Shown in pieces: positions 1 to 7,635 of a DNA stretch of 37,137 nt. The position numbers were made by a program, and so were the translations under genes. Origin of the DNA: Clostridia bacterium (lineage in GTDB: Bacteria > Bacillota > Clostridia > Christensenellales > Pumilibacteraceae); assembly GCA_017623455.1 (NCBI GenBank), contig JAGAPA010000071.1:1-37137 (forward strand). Direction: 5' to 3'. Numbering within the stretch: position 1 is the first letter of the stretch; the number at the start of each line of letters is the position of its first letter. The notes beneath the pieces were generated by a model. That model had not been told where the DNA came from, did not search any database, and saw only the letters and a list, made by a program, of their open reading frames with translations.

Positions 1-444
1 ACCGTCTGCCCAGCCTTCGTTGTAGTGACGGATAATATGCTCGCACACTATCGCCCATTTTCTAAAGTCTGGTGGCGGCAGAGTATTGTACTTTTTAATC
101 TCGTGCTCAATACTAGAGCCAAGACGGTATAAATGCTTTACGCCTGCAGCCTCATGCACTCTCATAAGTTCGTCCGTGCAAGCGAAATCGTAAGAAGCAG
201 GATCGTAAGGGTCTTTTGTCCAGTCAGTAAAAATGAAATTTACGTCAACCGTGTGGTTTCCACCGTACGTAGAACAAAAAGACGCATCATGGTTTCTTGC
301 GTACGGAATACCCGCGTCAATGAACGCCTGAAGATTGCTTATACGCTGATCTACCGCAAACTTATGAACAGGTCCGTTGTTTACAGCATGCATGGGCTTT
401 ACTTTACCTACGTTTTGCGCAAAATCTACTGTAATCTTTGCCAT
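1..444 (-). CDS. GH39-like glycoside hydrolase, N-terminal part (runs off the left edge)
   Basis: An open frame runs on the minus strand from ATG at 444 to the window edge, 148 codons without a stop. The ATG follows a good ribosome site (AGGGAGA, 7 bases upstream). The protein begins MAKITVDFAQNVGKVKPMHA, and reads ...VNNGPVH..., ...YARNHDASF..., ...GGNHTVDVNFIFTDW..., ...HLYRLGSSIEH... and ...RHYNEGWADG. This matches, from memory, the start of the clan GH-A barrel of family GH39 (beta-xylosidase / alpha-L-iduronidase-like). The acid/base motif (NEP) would lie just beyond the edge and cannot be checked. There is no signal peptide, so the enzyme is probably cytoplasmic and acts on imported oligosaccharides. 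Family assignment is fairly confident; the substrate is unknown. Confidence 0.8.
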   Translation of the reverse strand, partial: MAKITVDFAQNVGKVKPMHAVNNGPVHKFAVDQRISNLQAFIDAGIPYARNHDASFCSTYGGNHTVDVNFIFTDWTKDPYDPASYDFACTDELMRVHEAAGVKHLYRLGSSIEHEIKKYNTLPPPDFRKWAIVCEHIIRHYNEGWADG

Positions 445-486
445 AAATTTTCTCCCTATGTGGTTTTATTTTTTATTGATAATTTT

Positions 487-515
487 ATTATACCACAATT
501 TTTTATCGAATAATA
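487..515 (-). promoter_or_regulatory. Promoter of the GH39-like gene, with a good -10 and poor -35
   Basis: On the minus strand a perfect TATAAT lies at 492-487. The hexamer 17 bases upstream (515-510) reads TATTAT and matches the -35 consensus poorly. A promoter of this kind usually needs an activator. The direct repeats at 512-572 begin exactly at this -35 position. The start of transcription would be near 480, giving a leader of about 36 bases before the ATG at 444. Confidence 0.6.
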
Positions 516-572
516 TGTAAATCATGTCAAAAAATATGCAAAACTCGTCAAAAATATGTAAAACTCGTCTTA
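512..572 (-). repeat. Three 20-21 bp direct repeats, probable activator operator
   Basis: Three units start at 512, 533 and 553, so the periods are 21 and 20 bp. Each opens AATATG(T/C)AAA and continues to a GTC near its end; the second and third share AAAACTCGTC. The period is two DNA helical turns, so all copies face the same side. The array abuts the weak -35 of the GH39-like promoter. Direct half-sites about 21 bp apart touching the -35 are the known arrangement of AraC-family activator sites (as at araBAD). That a regulator of this family binds here is inference. Confidence 0.6.
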
Positions 573-592
573 AGAGGGCAGACTTAGGACCT

Positions 593-913
593 TTACTCAA
601 TCTCCATATCGGCATCACACCAAATATATTTTTTGATATCGACGGTAAAATCGTCTTTTACTTCAATTCCGTCGTTTTCCAACAACATTTTTTGCACGTC
701 CTGTCCGCCAAACGCAAAAGCAGGGGCAAGTCTTCCGCTTGCATTTACTACCTTATAGCAAGGGTACAGGTCGGGATCGGGGTTTTTATGCAGGATTTTA
801 CCGATAGCTCTCGAGTAGCCGATACTTCCGAACACGGCAATCGCGACTTGACCGTAAGTTACTACCTTACCTTTTGGAATCGTTAATAAGAAATCGTACA
901 CGCGCTGATACAT
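593..913 (-). CDS. MGMT-family methylated-DNA--cysteine methyltransferase (DNA-binding domain only)
   Basis: A 106-residue protein made only of the MGMT DNA-binding/active-site domain. The recognition region PKGKVVTYGQVA is at residues 13-24, SRAIGKILHKNP carries the conserved arginine (about R35), and the active-site motif is PCYKVV with Cys52. The usual motif is PCHRV; here His and Arg are replaced by Tyr and Lys, but the acceptor Cys is kept. That argues against the alkyltransferase-like (ATL) class, which replaces this Cys. Expected role: direct repair of O6-alkylguanine, or damage sensing. The gene stands alone with its own promoter. The short length is common in this subfamily. Activity with the PCYKV variant is unproven. 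Confidence 0.85.
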   Translation of the reverse strand: MYQRVYDFLLTIPKGKVVTYGQVAIAVFGSIGYSRAIGKILHKNPDPDLYPCYKVVNASGRLAPAFAFGGQDVQKMLLENDGIEVKDDFTVDIKKYIWCDADMEIE

Positions 914-941
914 TTTTAACCTCGTTATCGTTTATACCGTA

Positions 942-970
942 ATTATACAATATAATCTTGAATTTGTAAA
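942..970 (-). promoter_or_regulatory. Promoter of the MGMT-family gene
   Basis: On the minus strand TTTACA (970-965), a 17-base spacer and TATAAT (947-942) form a near-consensus SigA-type promoter upstream of the start at 913. It is divergent from the ybaK promoter at 998-1026. Confidence 0.65.
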
Positions 971-997
971 GAGGGCGTGAGTTTTTTATTTTTGGTA

Positions 998-1026
998 TTG
1001 ACTTTTTGTGAGATTTAAGCTATAAT
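998..1026 (+). promoter_or_regulatory. Promoter of the ybaK-rqcP-ispDF operon
   Basis: TTGACT at 998-1003, a 17-base spacer and a perfect TATAAT at 1021-1026, about 14 bases before the expected transcript start and 20 bases before the ATG at 1047. The sequence AGAGGAAAAAACA supplies the ribosome site. This looks like a strong housekeeping promoter. Confidence 0.75.
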
Positions 1027-1046
1027 AAAAGGTAGAGGAAAAAACA

Positions 1047-1535
1047 ATGAAAGACGTAAAAACCAACGTAATGAGAATACTTGACAAAGCTAAAGCCGAC
1101 TACTGTGTGCGCACGTACGAAGCGGAGATTGACGGCGAATACGTTCCGCTATCCGCGCAAAACAGCATGGAAAAAATAGGCGTAGAGAACGAACGTTGCT
1201 TTAAGACCATCGTAACGAGGGCGCGACCTAACGTTTACTACGTTTTCATGTTGCCTATTGCCGAGGAACTTGACCTAAAAAAATGCGCAAAGGCGGTAGG
1301 CGAAAAAGCGGTTGAGCCAATTGCGGTAAAGGAGCTTTTACCGCTTACGGGATACGTACGCGGAGGATGTTCGCCGATTGGTATGAAAAAACAGTTTGTG
1401 ACGGTTATTGACGAAACGTGCGAGCTTTTTGACAACATTGTCTTTTCTGCAGGCAAGCGCGGAGTTATGGCAGACGTAAAGCTTACGGACTTGTTTGCAC
1501 TCATTCCGATAAAGAGCGCGGATATTACGCATTAG
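1047..1535 (+). CDS. ybaK: YbaK/EbsC-family aminoacyl-tRNA deacylase (Cys-tRNA(Pro) deacylase type)
   Basis: This 162-residue protein matches the YbaK family in length and motifs: N-terminal VMRILDKAKADY, the conserved lysine region CFKTIVTRA, the EELDLKKCAKAVG helix, the glycine-rich GYVRGGCSPIGMKK loop (about residues 108-121) and the late FSAGKRG motif. Family members hydrolyse misacylated tRNAs, typically Cys-tRNA(Pro), in the cytoplasm. It is the first gene of an apparent operon, with rqcP 9 bases downstream, so translation quality-control functions are grouped. Nothing looks broken. The family is certain; the exact tRNA substrate is inferred. Confidence 0.92.
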   Translation: MKDVKTNVMRILDKAKADYCVRTYEAEIDGEYVPLSAQNSMEKIGVENERCFKTIVTRARPNVYYVFMLPIAEELDLKKCAKAVGEKAVEPIAVKELLPLTGYVRGGCSPIGMKKQFVTVIDETCELFDNIVFSAGKRGVMADVKLTDLFALIPIKSADITH

Positions 1536-1544
1536 GAGAGAAAT

Positions 1545-1784
1545 ATGAGATTAGATAAATTTTTGAAGGTATCGAGAATACTTAAGCGCAGAACGCTTGC
1601 AAACGAAGCGTGCGATACGGGAAAAGTTTTTGTAAACGATAGACTTTCCAAGCCCGGTCACAAACTTAAAATCGGGGATATTGTAAAGGTGGAATTTGCT
1701 TCGGGTGCGCTCACTTTCAGGGTGCTTGCTCTAAACGAAAAAGCAAGAAAAGAGGAGGCGGATTCTCTGTATGAAATACTCTGA
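1545..1784 (+). CDS. rqcP: S4 RNA-binding domain protein, RqcP/YabO-like
   Basis: A 79-residue protein that is almost entirely one S4 domain: MRLDKFLKVSRILKRRTLAN, then GKVFVNDRLSKPGHKLKIGD and a basic C-terminus. Size and pattern match RqcP (YabO) of Firmicutes, which works with RqcH in ribosome-associated quality control of stalled 50S subunits. The related Hsp15 (HslR) is a less likely alternative. The ribosome site AGGAGAGAAAT precedes the ATG. The gene end overlaps ispDF by 14 bases, suggesting coupled translation. In Bacillus the gene sits near other housekeeping genes; here it is between ybaK and ispDF. Confidence 0.88.
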   Translation: MRLDKFLKVSRILKRRTLANEACDTGKVFVNDRLSKPGHKLKIGDIVKVEFASGALTFRVLALNEKARKEEADSLYEIL

Positions 1785-2856
1785 CGTAACCGCGATAATT
1801 TTGTGCGCAGGAAGCGGAACAAGAGCAAAGCTTGGGTATAACAAAACTTTTTTTAAGCTGGATAACGGAAAGACGGTGTTAGATAATACTCTCTCCGCTT
1901 TTAGGGATTTTGAGCATATAATTTTAGTAATAAATCAAGACGACGCAGAGCTCTACGCCACCTATGATTTTCCTACCGTTTGTGGTGGAAGCACGAGAAG
2001 CGAAAGCGTAATGAACGCGCTGAAAAAAGTTGATACTCCGCTTGTTCTCATACACGACTGCGCAAGACCGTTCGTAAGCGCGGAAATTATTGCCGACAGT
2101 GTGGAAAAAGCGAGAGAAACAGGCTCGGGAGTAAGCGCGGTAAAGGAAACAAACTCGCTTAAAGTAAGCGAAAACGGCAATACGTATGCTGTAAATCGCG
2201 ACAACTACTATATTATTCAAACACCTCAAACTTTTGATACGCAAAAACTTTTACACGCCTACTCTATCTCGTCTTACGCTACAGACGACAGCGAAATTTA
2301 CGAGAGGGCAGGGTATAAAATCACGCTTTCTTTGGGCGACTACTCCAACAAAAAGCTGACAACCCCCTCAGACTTTTCACCCTCATCGTTTAGGATCGGA
2401 CACGGATTTGACGTTCATCAGCTTGTTGAGGGCAGAAAGCTTATCTTGGGCGGAATTGAAATTCCTCACACAAAAGGGCTTTTAGGTCACAGCGACGCAG
2501 ACGCGCTTATTCACGCGATTATGGACGCGCTACTTTCGGCAGTAGGCAAACGTGATATCGGATGCCTTTTCCCCGACAGCGATAACGCTTTTAAGGACAT
2601 TGATTCCAAGATTTTATTAAGCAGGGTTATGCAAGCGATAAAGCCGTACACCCCCGTAAATATCTCGGCGGTTATTATGGCACAAAAGCCCAAAATGGCA
2701 CCGCATATTGACAGTATGCGAGCGTGCCTTGCAAACATTATGGAAATTGCCGTGGACGACGTTAACATATCGGCTACTACCACCGAAAAGCTGGGGATTG
2801 TAGGCGAAGAAAAAGGCATTGCCTGCTCCGCCGTTGCACTGCTTACAAAACAATAG
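1771..2856 (+). CDS. ispDF: Bifunctional IspD-IspF isoprenoid enzyme (MEP pathway)
   Basis: 361 residues holding two complete domains. Residues 1-205 are IspD (2-C-methyl-D-erythritol 4-phosphate cytidylyltransferase), with the nucleotide loop ILCAGSGTRAKLGYNK and the DCARPF motif. Residues 208-361 are IspF (2-C-methyl-D-erythritol 2,4-cyclodiphosphate synthase), with RIGHGFDVHQL (metal ligands about D214 and H216), GHSDADALIH (H248) and the C-terminal EKGIACSAVALL. The protein would carry out two non-consecutive MEP-pathway steps. The fusion is known in several Clostridia, Campylobacter and alphaproteobacteria. The start overlaps the rqcP end; GAGGAGGCG inside rqcP is the ribosome site. A terminator follows directly. 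Confidence 0.95.
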   Translation: MKYSDVTAIILCAGSGTRAKLGYNKTFFKLDNGKTVLDNTLSAFRDFEHIILVINQDDAELYATYDFPTVCGGSTRSESVMNALKKVDTPLVLIHDCARPFVSAEIIADSVEKARETGSGVSAVKETNSLKVSENGNTYAVNRDNYYIIQTPQTFDTQKLLHAYSISSYATDDSEIYERAGYKITLSLGDYSNKKLTTPSDFSPSSFRIGHGFDVHQLVEGRKLILGGIEIPHTKGLLGHSDADALIHAIMDALLSAVGKRDIGCLFPDSDNAFKDIDSKILLSRVMQAIKPYTPVNISAVIMAQKPKMAPHIDSMRACLANIMEIAVDDVNISATTTEKLGIVGEEKGIACSAVALLTKQ

Positions 2857-2862
2857 AAAACG

Positions 2863-2893
2863 AAAAGACTTATCGTGTGATAAGTCTTTTTTT
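2863..2893. terminator. Bidirectional Rho-independent terminator between ispDF and the ger operon
   Basis: A perfect 12-bp inverted repeat (AAAAGACTTATC, loop GTGT, GATAAGTCTTTT) ends in a run of T on the plus strand. The A-rich 5' arm gives a T-run on the minus strand too. It sits between convergent genes and can serve both. Confidence 0.88.
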
Positions 2894-2991
2894 ATGCAAA
2901 GATCGGAGATTAAAAGCTGTGCTTTTTTATTATCTGTTCGCGTTGAGGTATACTTATCGCTTGACTTTTACCTAAAATCGCGCATACGTTG

Positions 2992-4218
2992 TTACTTAAA
3001 CGAAACTTTTACCTCTACTTTGGGTTTTGAGAGAAGAAAGACGTCATCGGTTTTTTGAATTTTTTTATAATCGTTGCAGTGATATCTCGAAAACTCGGTT
3101 TTTACGTTAAAGATATCGGCATTTACAGTTTTGGCTTTTTCGTATGCGGACAGAACGGCTGATTTGATTTTTTCTTCAAAACCTTTTATGATAGGAGTAA
3201 TAACCTCTTCCTCTTTATATCCGTTTTTTTGCCAAGCCCTTATTATTTTGTGCTGATCCTGAAACTGCAAAATCACCTCGATTTTTATCCCAAACACAGG
3301 CACTCCGTTTACAAAAACAGCTTGATTACTAAAAGACGACGAATACACCCAACAATCTATTCTGCCCATTTCTGTGCCGTCTATCTCAAGATTATCAATA
3401 ACTAACAATCCCTTGTCAGACTGCGACGTTGCAAGATTAAAACCAAGCGTCTGCTCTTCCGTTAGCGACCCTATATTTTTGCCGTTTTTGTACATTACCG
3501 CGGTAGTAAGCGATTGCACGGCGGATTTTTTGCTGTCCTTGCTCTTTGCTTCGCCACTTCCCTTCCCCTCGTCGCCACTCTCTTTTGCACCAAGCTTTTC
3601 ACTTACCCTTACGGATGGAATTACGGATGCGCCCGATAACGAATGAGATTCGGACAAAAATTCAAGGAGCGTTCGGGTTGTTATGCGCGCCGTTTTGTCG
3701 TTAAACTCAACTACTGACGAGAGAATTTCCGCCGTGCTTGGATTTTGCGAAGAAGCGAAATCCAAAAGCTCACTTGCATTGTTCCCGGCGGTATGGATAA
3801 GGTAAGTACCCGGACTTATAAGCGCGGACGAGAGTAAAAATTCAAGGTCGGGCAAAATACTTTCATTGTCCGTACTCTCGCCAAAAACCACAAGACCGCA
3901 AAGCCCCAATTCTACCTGTTTACCATACTGCTCACTAACGTTTTCGATACATTCGGAAAGCGAGGCGGCAACGTTGGTTACCGTAACGGATCTAACCTTG
4001 GCTTGCTCTCCGCTTTCGGGCAGTACGGCTATACCCGAAAACTCGGTTTCTCCATTCTCCGTTCTATCCACGCCTATTGCCGTAATAAGAAGCTTCGTTT
4101 GGATTTGCGGATCTCGGTTTACAACAGACGGAATGAAGAATACCGCGCAGAAAAAGAGCACGAAAAGAATTATCAACACGCGGTTGATTTTTACTTTTTC
4201 AAACAGTTTTTTGCTCAC
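2992..4218 (-). CDS. Ger(x)C-family spore germination protein (GerAC-type), without a lipobox
   Basis: 408 residues. After a single hydrophobic N-terminal segment (about residues 14-31) comes the GerC hallmark KLLITAIGVDRTENGETEF and then the two-domain GerC body ending in the KIKSAVLSAYEKAKTVNADIF helix. GerC proteins are the third subunit of A/B/C germinant receptors in the inner spore membrane and are normally lipoproteins. Here the only early Cys (C24, in VLFFCAV) has no lipobox around it, so the protein is probably held by its transmembrane helix. Residues 209-232 are a Lys/Ser/Glu-rich, low-complexity linker. The start overlaps the GerB gene by 20 bases, so translation is coupled. Confidence 0.88.
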   Translation of the reverse strand: MSKKLFEKVKINRVLIILFVLFFCAVFFIPSVVNRDPQIQTKLLITAIGVDRTENGETEFSGIAVLPESGEQAKVRSVTVTNVAASLSECIENVSEQYGKQVELGLCGLVVFGESTDNESILPDLEFLLSSALISPGTYLIHTAGNNASELLDFASSQNPSTAEILSSVVEFNDKTARITTRTLLEFLSESHSLSGASVIPSVRVSEKLGAKESGDEGKGSGEAKSKDSKKSAVQSLTTAVMYKNGKNIGSLTEEQTLGFNLATSQSDKGLLVIDNLEIDGTEMGRIDCWVYSSSFSNQAVFVNGVPVFGIKIEVILQFQDQHKIIRAWQKNGYKEEEVITPIIKGFEEKIKSAVLSAYEKAKTVNADIFNVKTEFSRYHCNDYKKIQKTDDVFLLSKPKVEVKVSFK

Positions 4219-5329
4219 CGTCGCCCTCCTTTTTTTCTTGGTGCTCCGCTTTTCTGAACTTTATTACCGCCAATATAAAAGTAAAAAACGGAAGCAAAAA
4301 TTCTGCGGGCATAAACACGAACCTAAGCACGGAAGTACTTACGCTATACATCGCGTTTTCGTTTTTAAGCACGAACACGGTAAGCACGTAAACCACTATA
4401 GCTATTATTATCGGTATTATAAAACGCGCTGTTTTTCCCGATACGTATCTGACATTTTGCGACATTGCGTAAAAATTAAGCATAATTTTAACAAGAACCG
4501 CAAGCATCCAAAAACAGTAAATTATATAATCGAAACGCCCGTAATCGTGCGAGCCTAACGAATATTGAGTCATACTCGAAACGTTGTGACCGTAGTCTAT
4601 AAGGTCGGTAATATCCGCATAGGTAGAAAACATTATTACCGAGAACACAAGTACGAACACCACGGACAGCAGGCGCATGAGGACGGTTTTTAATACGGTA
4701 TGTTTGCTTACTTTTACGTTGCCTAAACACACGAGCAGAAGCGATACGTCGCCAAACCACACGGGAAAGGTAAGCGCGCCCTCCACACTGCTTTTCAAAC
4801 CGTTGGAAAACAAGGGTAAAAGATTGGAAATGGGAACGTTTGCAGATAAGAGGAGGGATAAAATCACAGTACTGAGCACTATAAGCGGTGCAAAAATTTC
4901 GCTGGACCTACCCAACGACGTAAGCGGCTTTGATGCAAATCCGACACACAAAACGAGCAACGGGATAATCATAATATCCCACGAAATGCGCTCGTAAACG
5001 CTTGACGAAAAAAACACTTTGACCTCGCCTATCATAAGCAAGATCTTGAGCAGTAAAAAGAGCGTAAAGTATATAACGGTTATTATTGAGCCTATCTTTC
5101 CTATGCCCGATTCGACTATCTCATAAAAGGTTTTGTCGGGATTTCTGCATAACGTATACACCAAAAACAGCACGTTGATAAGCTCTATAACAAGATAGAA
5201 CGCCATTACGACAATACTGTCACGACCGCTCACCTTTAGCATTAACGCCGGCAACATAAACATTTTTATTGCCATTCCGCAAATAAAAACGAGAATAGCA
5301 AACTGAGTGGACGAAAGCTGTTTATTCAT
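4199..5329 (-). CDS. GerB-family spore germination permease (GerAB-type)
   Basis: 376 residues with about ten hydrophobic helices, beginning MNKQLSSTQFAILVFICGMA, typical of the GerAB spore permease family in the APC superfamily. Within the germinant receptor this subunit is known to bind small germinants such as amino acids, in the inner spore membrane. Its ATG overlaps the TAA of the GerA gene (TAATG) and its end overlaps the GerC gene, so the three subunits form a tight operon. Which germinant is bound cannot be read from the sequence. Confidence 0.92.
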   Translation of the reverse strand: MNKQLSSTQFAILVFICGMAIKMFMLPALMLKVSGRDSIVVMAFYLVIELINVLFLVYTLCRNPDKTFYEIVESGIGKIGSIITVIYFTLFLLLKILLMIGEVKVFFSSSVYERISWDIMIIPLLVLCVGFASKPLTSLGRSSEIFAPLIVLSTVILSLLLSANVPISNLLPLFSNGLKSSVEGALTFPVWFGDVSLLLVCLGNVKVSKHTVLKTVLMRLLSVVFVLVFSVIMFSTYADITDLIDYGHNVSSMTQYSLGSHDYGRFDYIIYCFWMLAVLVKIMLNFYAMSQNVRYVSGKTARFIIPIIIAIVVYVLTVFVLKNENAMYSVSTSVLRFVFMPAEFLLPFFTFILAVIKFRKAEHQEKKEGDGEQKTV

Positions 5330-6741
5330 TATTTTTGCCTCCGTTTGTTTTTGTTGGGAATGGACGAGGGGCGATTTATCATACGAGGAAGCGAAACTCT
5401 TATGAGCGAGTCTTTTATGTCTTCCGTGTTAATGGGTGCAAACGGCGAAAGGTAAGGTGTGGAAAACGAATCGATAGACGTAAGGTACATTACGACATAC
5501 GTTGCTCCGCATATTATAAGATACAGTCCGCCAAGTCCGCCCAAAAGCGTAAAAACGATACGCAAAATACTCATCGTTCCCACCTGATTGGGCACGGTAT
5601 AAAGCGACAGCGAGGACAGCGCTACTATCATAACGGCAGGCGAAGAAATAATTCCTGCCTTCACCGCAGTTTCTCCAAGCACTAACGCTCCTACTATGGA
5701 CATTGCCATTCCCACGGCTCGCGGAGTTCGGATGCCCGCCTCTCTTATCAACTCGAAAAGCAAAATCACGAACACGGTTTCAGACAATGGTTTGAACGGA
5801 ATTCCGTTTACCGACGACATAAGGGTAAGCACGAACCGCATGGGGATTATGTTGTAATGAAATATCTGCAACGCCACGTACAGTCCGGGTAAAAATATCG
5901 CGGTAATTACACCCAAAAATCTCACTATTCTCAAAAACGTAGAAAACGCCGAGCGCTGGTAATAATCCTCTCCGCTTTGAAAATCCTCTACAAGCAAGAA
6001 CGGAAAGGTTAGCACCATAGGCGAACCGTCCACAATAACGGCGACCCTGCCCTCCAGCATTTTTGCACACACTACGTCGGGCTTTTCGCTGACAGCGGAC
6101 TGCGCAAACACCGACATCGGACGGTCTTCCACAAAAGCCCTTACGTAATTACTGTCTATAATTCCGTCCACGTCGATATTGCCAATACGCTCTCTTATCT
6201 TTTTTACCACCGATTCATCTGCAACGTCCGACAGGTACGCTATTGCCACGCACGTTCCGCTTCGTCTGCCCACGGTCAGTTTTTCCACGGCAAGCGAGGG
6301 CGTGCGCAGTCTGCGCTCGATAAGGGCAAGATTTGTCTTGACGTCCTCCACAAATCCCTCTCTTGGGCCTTGCATAACGTTAGACGTGGGAGGCTCGGTA
6401 ATTGCGCGTTTGTCGTACTTTCGGGTGTTTACGACAACGTAACCGTTAGCTTTATCGATAATAATTACGGTATCTCCGTTAAGAATCCCCTCTGTCGCAT
6501 CTTCGTTTTCGTATACCACTTTACTTTCAGCCACTACCACAAAACGCGAGGCAAGCTGTTGTAAGTTTCTGACGTTTTCCCTAACGTCCTCCAAGCTTTT
6601 CAGAAGCTCTTGAATGAGTAAGCTGTCCGTAAGATCGGGATTGTACAATAAAACTCCGTCAAATCTGTCAGACTTAAAATTCCGTCTTACGATAAGGTCG
6701 GGAGTTGAAAATTTTTCCAATAAAAAATCCGCTCTCTTCAT
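5329..6741 (-). CDS. GerA-family spore germination protein (GerAA-type)
   Basis: About 470 residues. The soluble N-terminal part reads RADFLLEKFSTPDLIVRRNF and includes the family motif GILNGDTVIIIDKA and the GPREGFVEDVKTNLALIERR segment. The C-terminal part has about five membrane helices with FPFLLVEDFQSGEDYY, PFKPLSETVFVILLFELIREAG and the GALVLGETAVKAGI stretch. This is subunit A of the spore germinant receptor. I place the start at ATG 6741; AAGGGG stands only one base before it, so an alternative upstream TTG (6759) or a nearby downstream start is possible. The AraC regulator ends 40 bases upstream. A forespore (SigG) promoter is expected, but I could not identify one with confidence. 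Confidence 0.92.
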   Translation of the reverse strand: MKRADFLLEKFSTPDLIVRRNFKSDRFDGVLLYNPDLTDSLLIQELLKSLEDVRENVRNLQQLASRFVVVAESKVVYENEDATEGILNGDTVIIIDKANGYVVVNTRKYDKRAITEPPTSNVMQGPREGFVEDVKTNLALIERRLRTPSLAVEKLTVGRRSGTCVAIAYLSDVADESVVKKIRERIGNIDVDGIIDSNYVRAFVEDRPMSVFAQSAVSEKPDVVCAKMLEGRVAVIVDGSPMVLTFPFLLVEDFQSGEDYYQRSAFSTFLRIVRFLGVITAIFLPGLYVALQIFHYNIIPMRFVLTLMSSVNGIPFKPLSETVFVILLFELIREAGIRTPRAVGMAMSIVGALVLGETAVKAGIISSPAVMIVALSSLSLYTVPNQVGTMSILRIVFTLLGGLGGLYLIICGATYVVMYLTSIDSFSTPYLSPFAPINTEDIKDSLIRVSLPRMINRPSSIPNKNKRRQK

Positions 6742-6780
6742 ACCCCTTAGGATATGCAAAGAACGGATTTTAATTCGTTT

Positions 6781-7533
6781 TTACTTGATATTCTTATTCC
6801 TTACCGCACCCGGAGAACATCCGTAAGCTTTTACAAACGCCTTATAAAACACTGAAAAATCAGAAAAACCTACCGAAAACGCAATTTCTTCTTCGCTTCT
6901 CGTGGTGTCGGACAATAAACGCCTTGCTTCTTCCAATCTTAAATTTGTGAGGTGCTTGTGCGGAGTTATGCCGTATTCTTTCTTAAAAACCGAAATTAAG
7001 TGGTTTGTGGATATATAGAGTTTTTTTGCAACGTCTACAAGACATATTTTATCCTTATAAGTCCTGTTAAACTCGTCCATAATCTTTTTTGCAAGCGGAT
7101 TTCTGCTTGCTTTGTTATACTTATTAAGCTCGTCCAAAATTCTATAAAACACAAGCGTCTTTTCCATTTGCGTAGCGTTAGAACGAATGAGCATATCCAA
7201 CTTATCACATAGCGGAAGCACGGATTCCTCATTCCACCTTCCTCTGATTTCCATATCACCACTGCTTGTAAAATCACCTGAAAAATGCACGTAATAATAT
7301 TTTGGAACATTCGTTTCCACGTCGCCACGTTGAACAAGACCTGCGCGCTGTATATAATACTCGCCCTTTTTTACGTAAACGGGCTCGCCGTTTTCCGAAA
7401 AAGCAAGAACGCCATCGTACACTAAAAGCAGTACGCTTTGCTCACATACTCTGTTTACGTACCTTTCGCCCTCATAAAAAGAGCGATGAGAACCGGTGTA
7501 GAACGATATTGGATTGTTAAGCGAAAGTTTCAT
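6781..7533 (-). CDS. AraC-family transcriptional regulator, probably leaderless
   Basis: 250 residues from ATG 7533. The N-terminal part is a cupin-like sensor (GVLAFSENGEPVYVKKGEYY). The C-terminal 90 residues are an AraC-type double helix-turn-helix: LVDVAKKLYISTNHLISVFK, then EEEIAFSVGFSDFSVFYKAF, then GCSPGAVR. It is divergent from the GH127-like gene at 7707 and probably controls it in response to an arabinose-type sugar (inference). An in-frame ATG exists at 7590, but a consensus promoter lies between it and 7533. The predicted transcript start falls on the A of the 7533 ATG, so the mRNA would have no leader and no ribosome site. Confidence 0.88.
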   Translation of the reverse strand: MKLSLNNPISFYTGSHRSFYEGERYVNRVCEQSVLLLVYDGVLAFSENGEPVYVKKGEYYIQRAGLVQRGDVETNVPKYYYVHFSGDFTSSGDMEIRGRWNEESVLPLCDKLDMLIRSNATQMEKTLVFYRILDELNKYNKASRNPLAKKIMDEFNRTYKDKICLVDVAKKLYISTNHLISVFKKEYGITPHKHLTNLRLEEARRLLSDTTRSEEEIAFSVGFSDFSVFYKAFVKAYGCSPGAVRNKNIK

Positions 7534-7539
7534 TATTCT

Positions 7540-7568
7540 ATTATACATATATTGTGTGATTTTTGCAA
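7540..7568 (-). promoter_or_regulatory. Promoter of the AraC regulator
   Basis: On the minus strand TTGCAA (7568-7563), a 17-base spacer and a perfect TATAAT (7545-7540). Only six bases (AGAATA) separate the -10 from the ATG at 7533. Transcription from position +7 would start on the start codon itself. The -35 lies 21 bp from the -35 of the divergent GH127 promoter, so a bound regulator could affect both. Confidence 0.72.
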
Positions 7569-7589
7569 GGTTTTTTTGTATTTTTTCCA

Positions 7590-7618
7590 TTGAAATTTTT
7601 TAAGTTTGGTGGTACAAT
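7590..7618 (+). promoter_or_regulatory. Promoter of the GH127-like gene
   Basis: TTGAAA at 7590-7595, a 17-base spacer and TACAAT at 7613-7618. The leader to the ATG at 7707 is about 80 bases and contains the hairpin at 7636-7672. AGGGAGAATAGT is the ribosome site. Confidence 0.7.
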
Positions 7619-7635
7619 ATAATTTAGAGTGCTGC

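Noticed and set aside
524..886. A plus-strand open frame of 120 codons
   Set aside because: Antisense to the MGMT-family gene and starting inside the direct repeats; no recognisable protein.
445..1046. RNA genes or riboswitches in intergenic regions
   Set aside because: I looked for tRNA-like and known riboswitch core patterns in this and the other gaps and saw none that I could support.
3866..4558. A 230-codon plus-strand open frame
   Set aside because: Antisense to the overlapping GerC and GerB genes, whose family motifs are clear.
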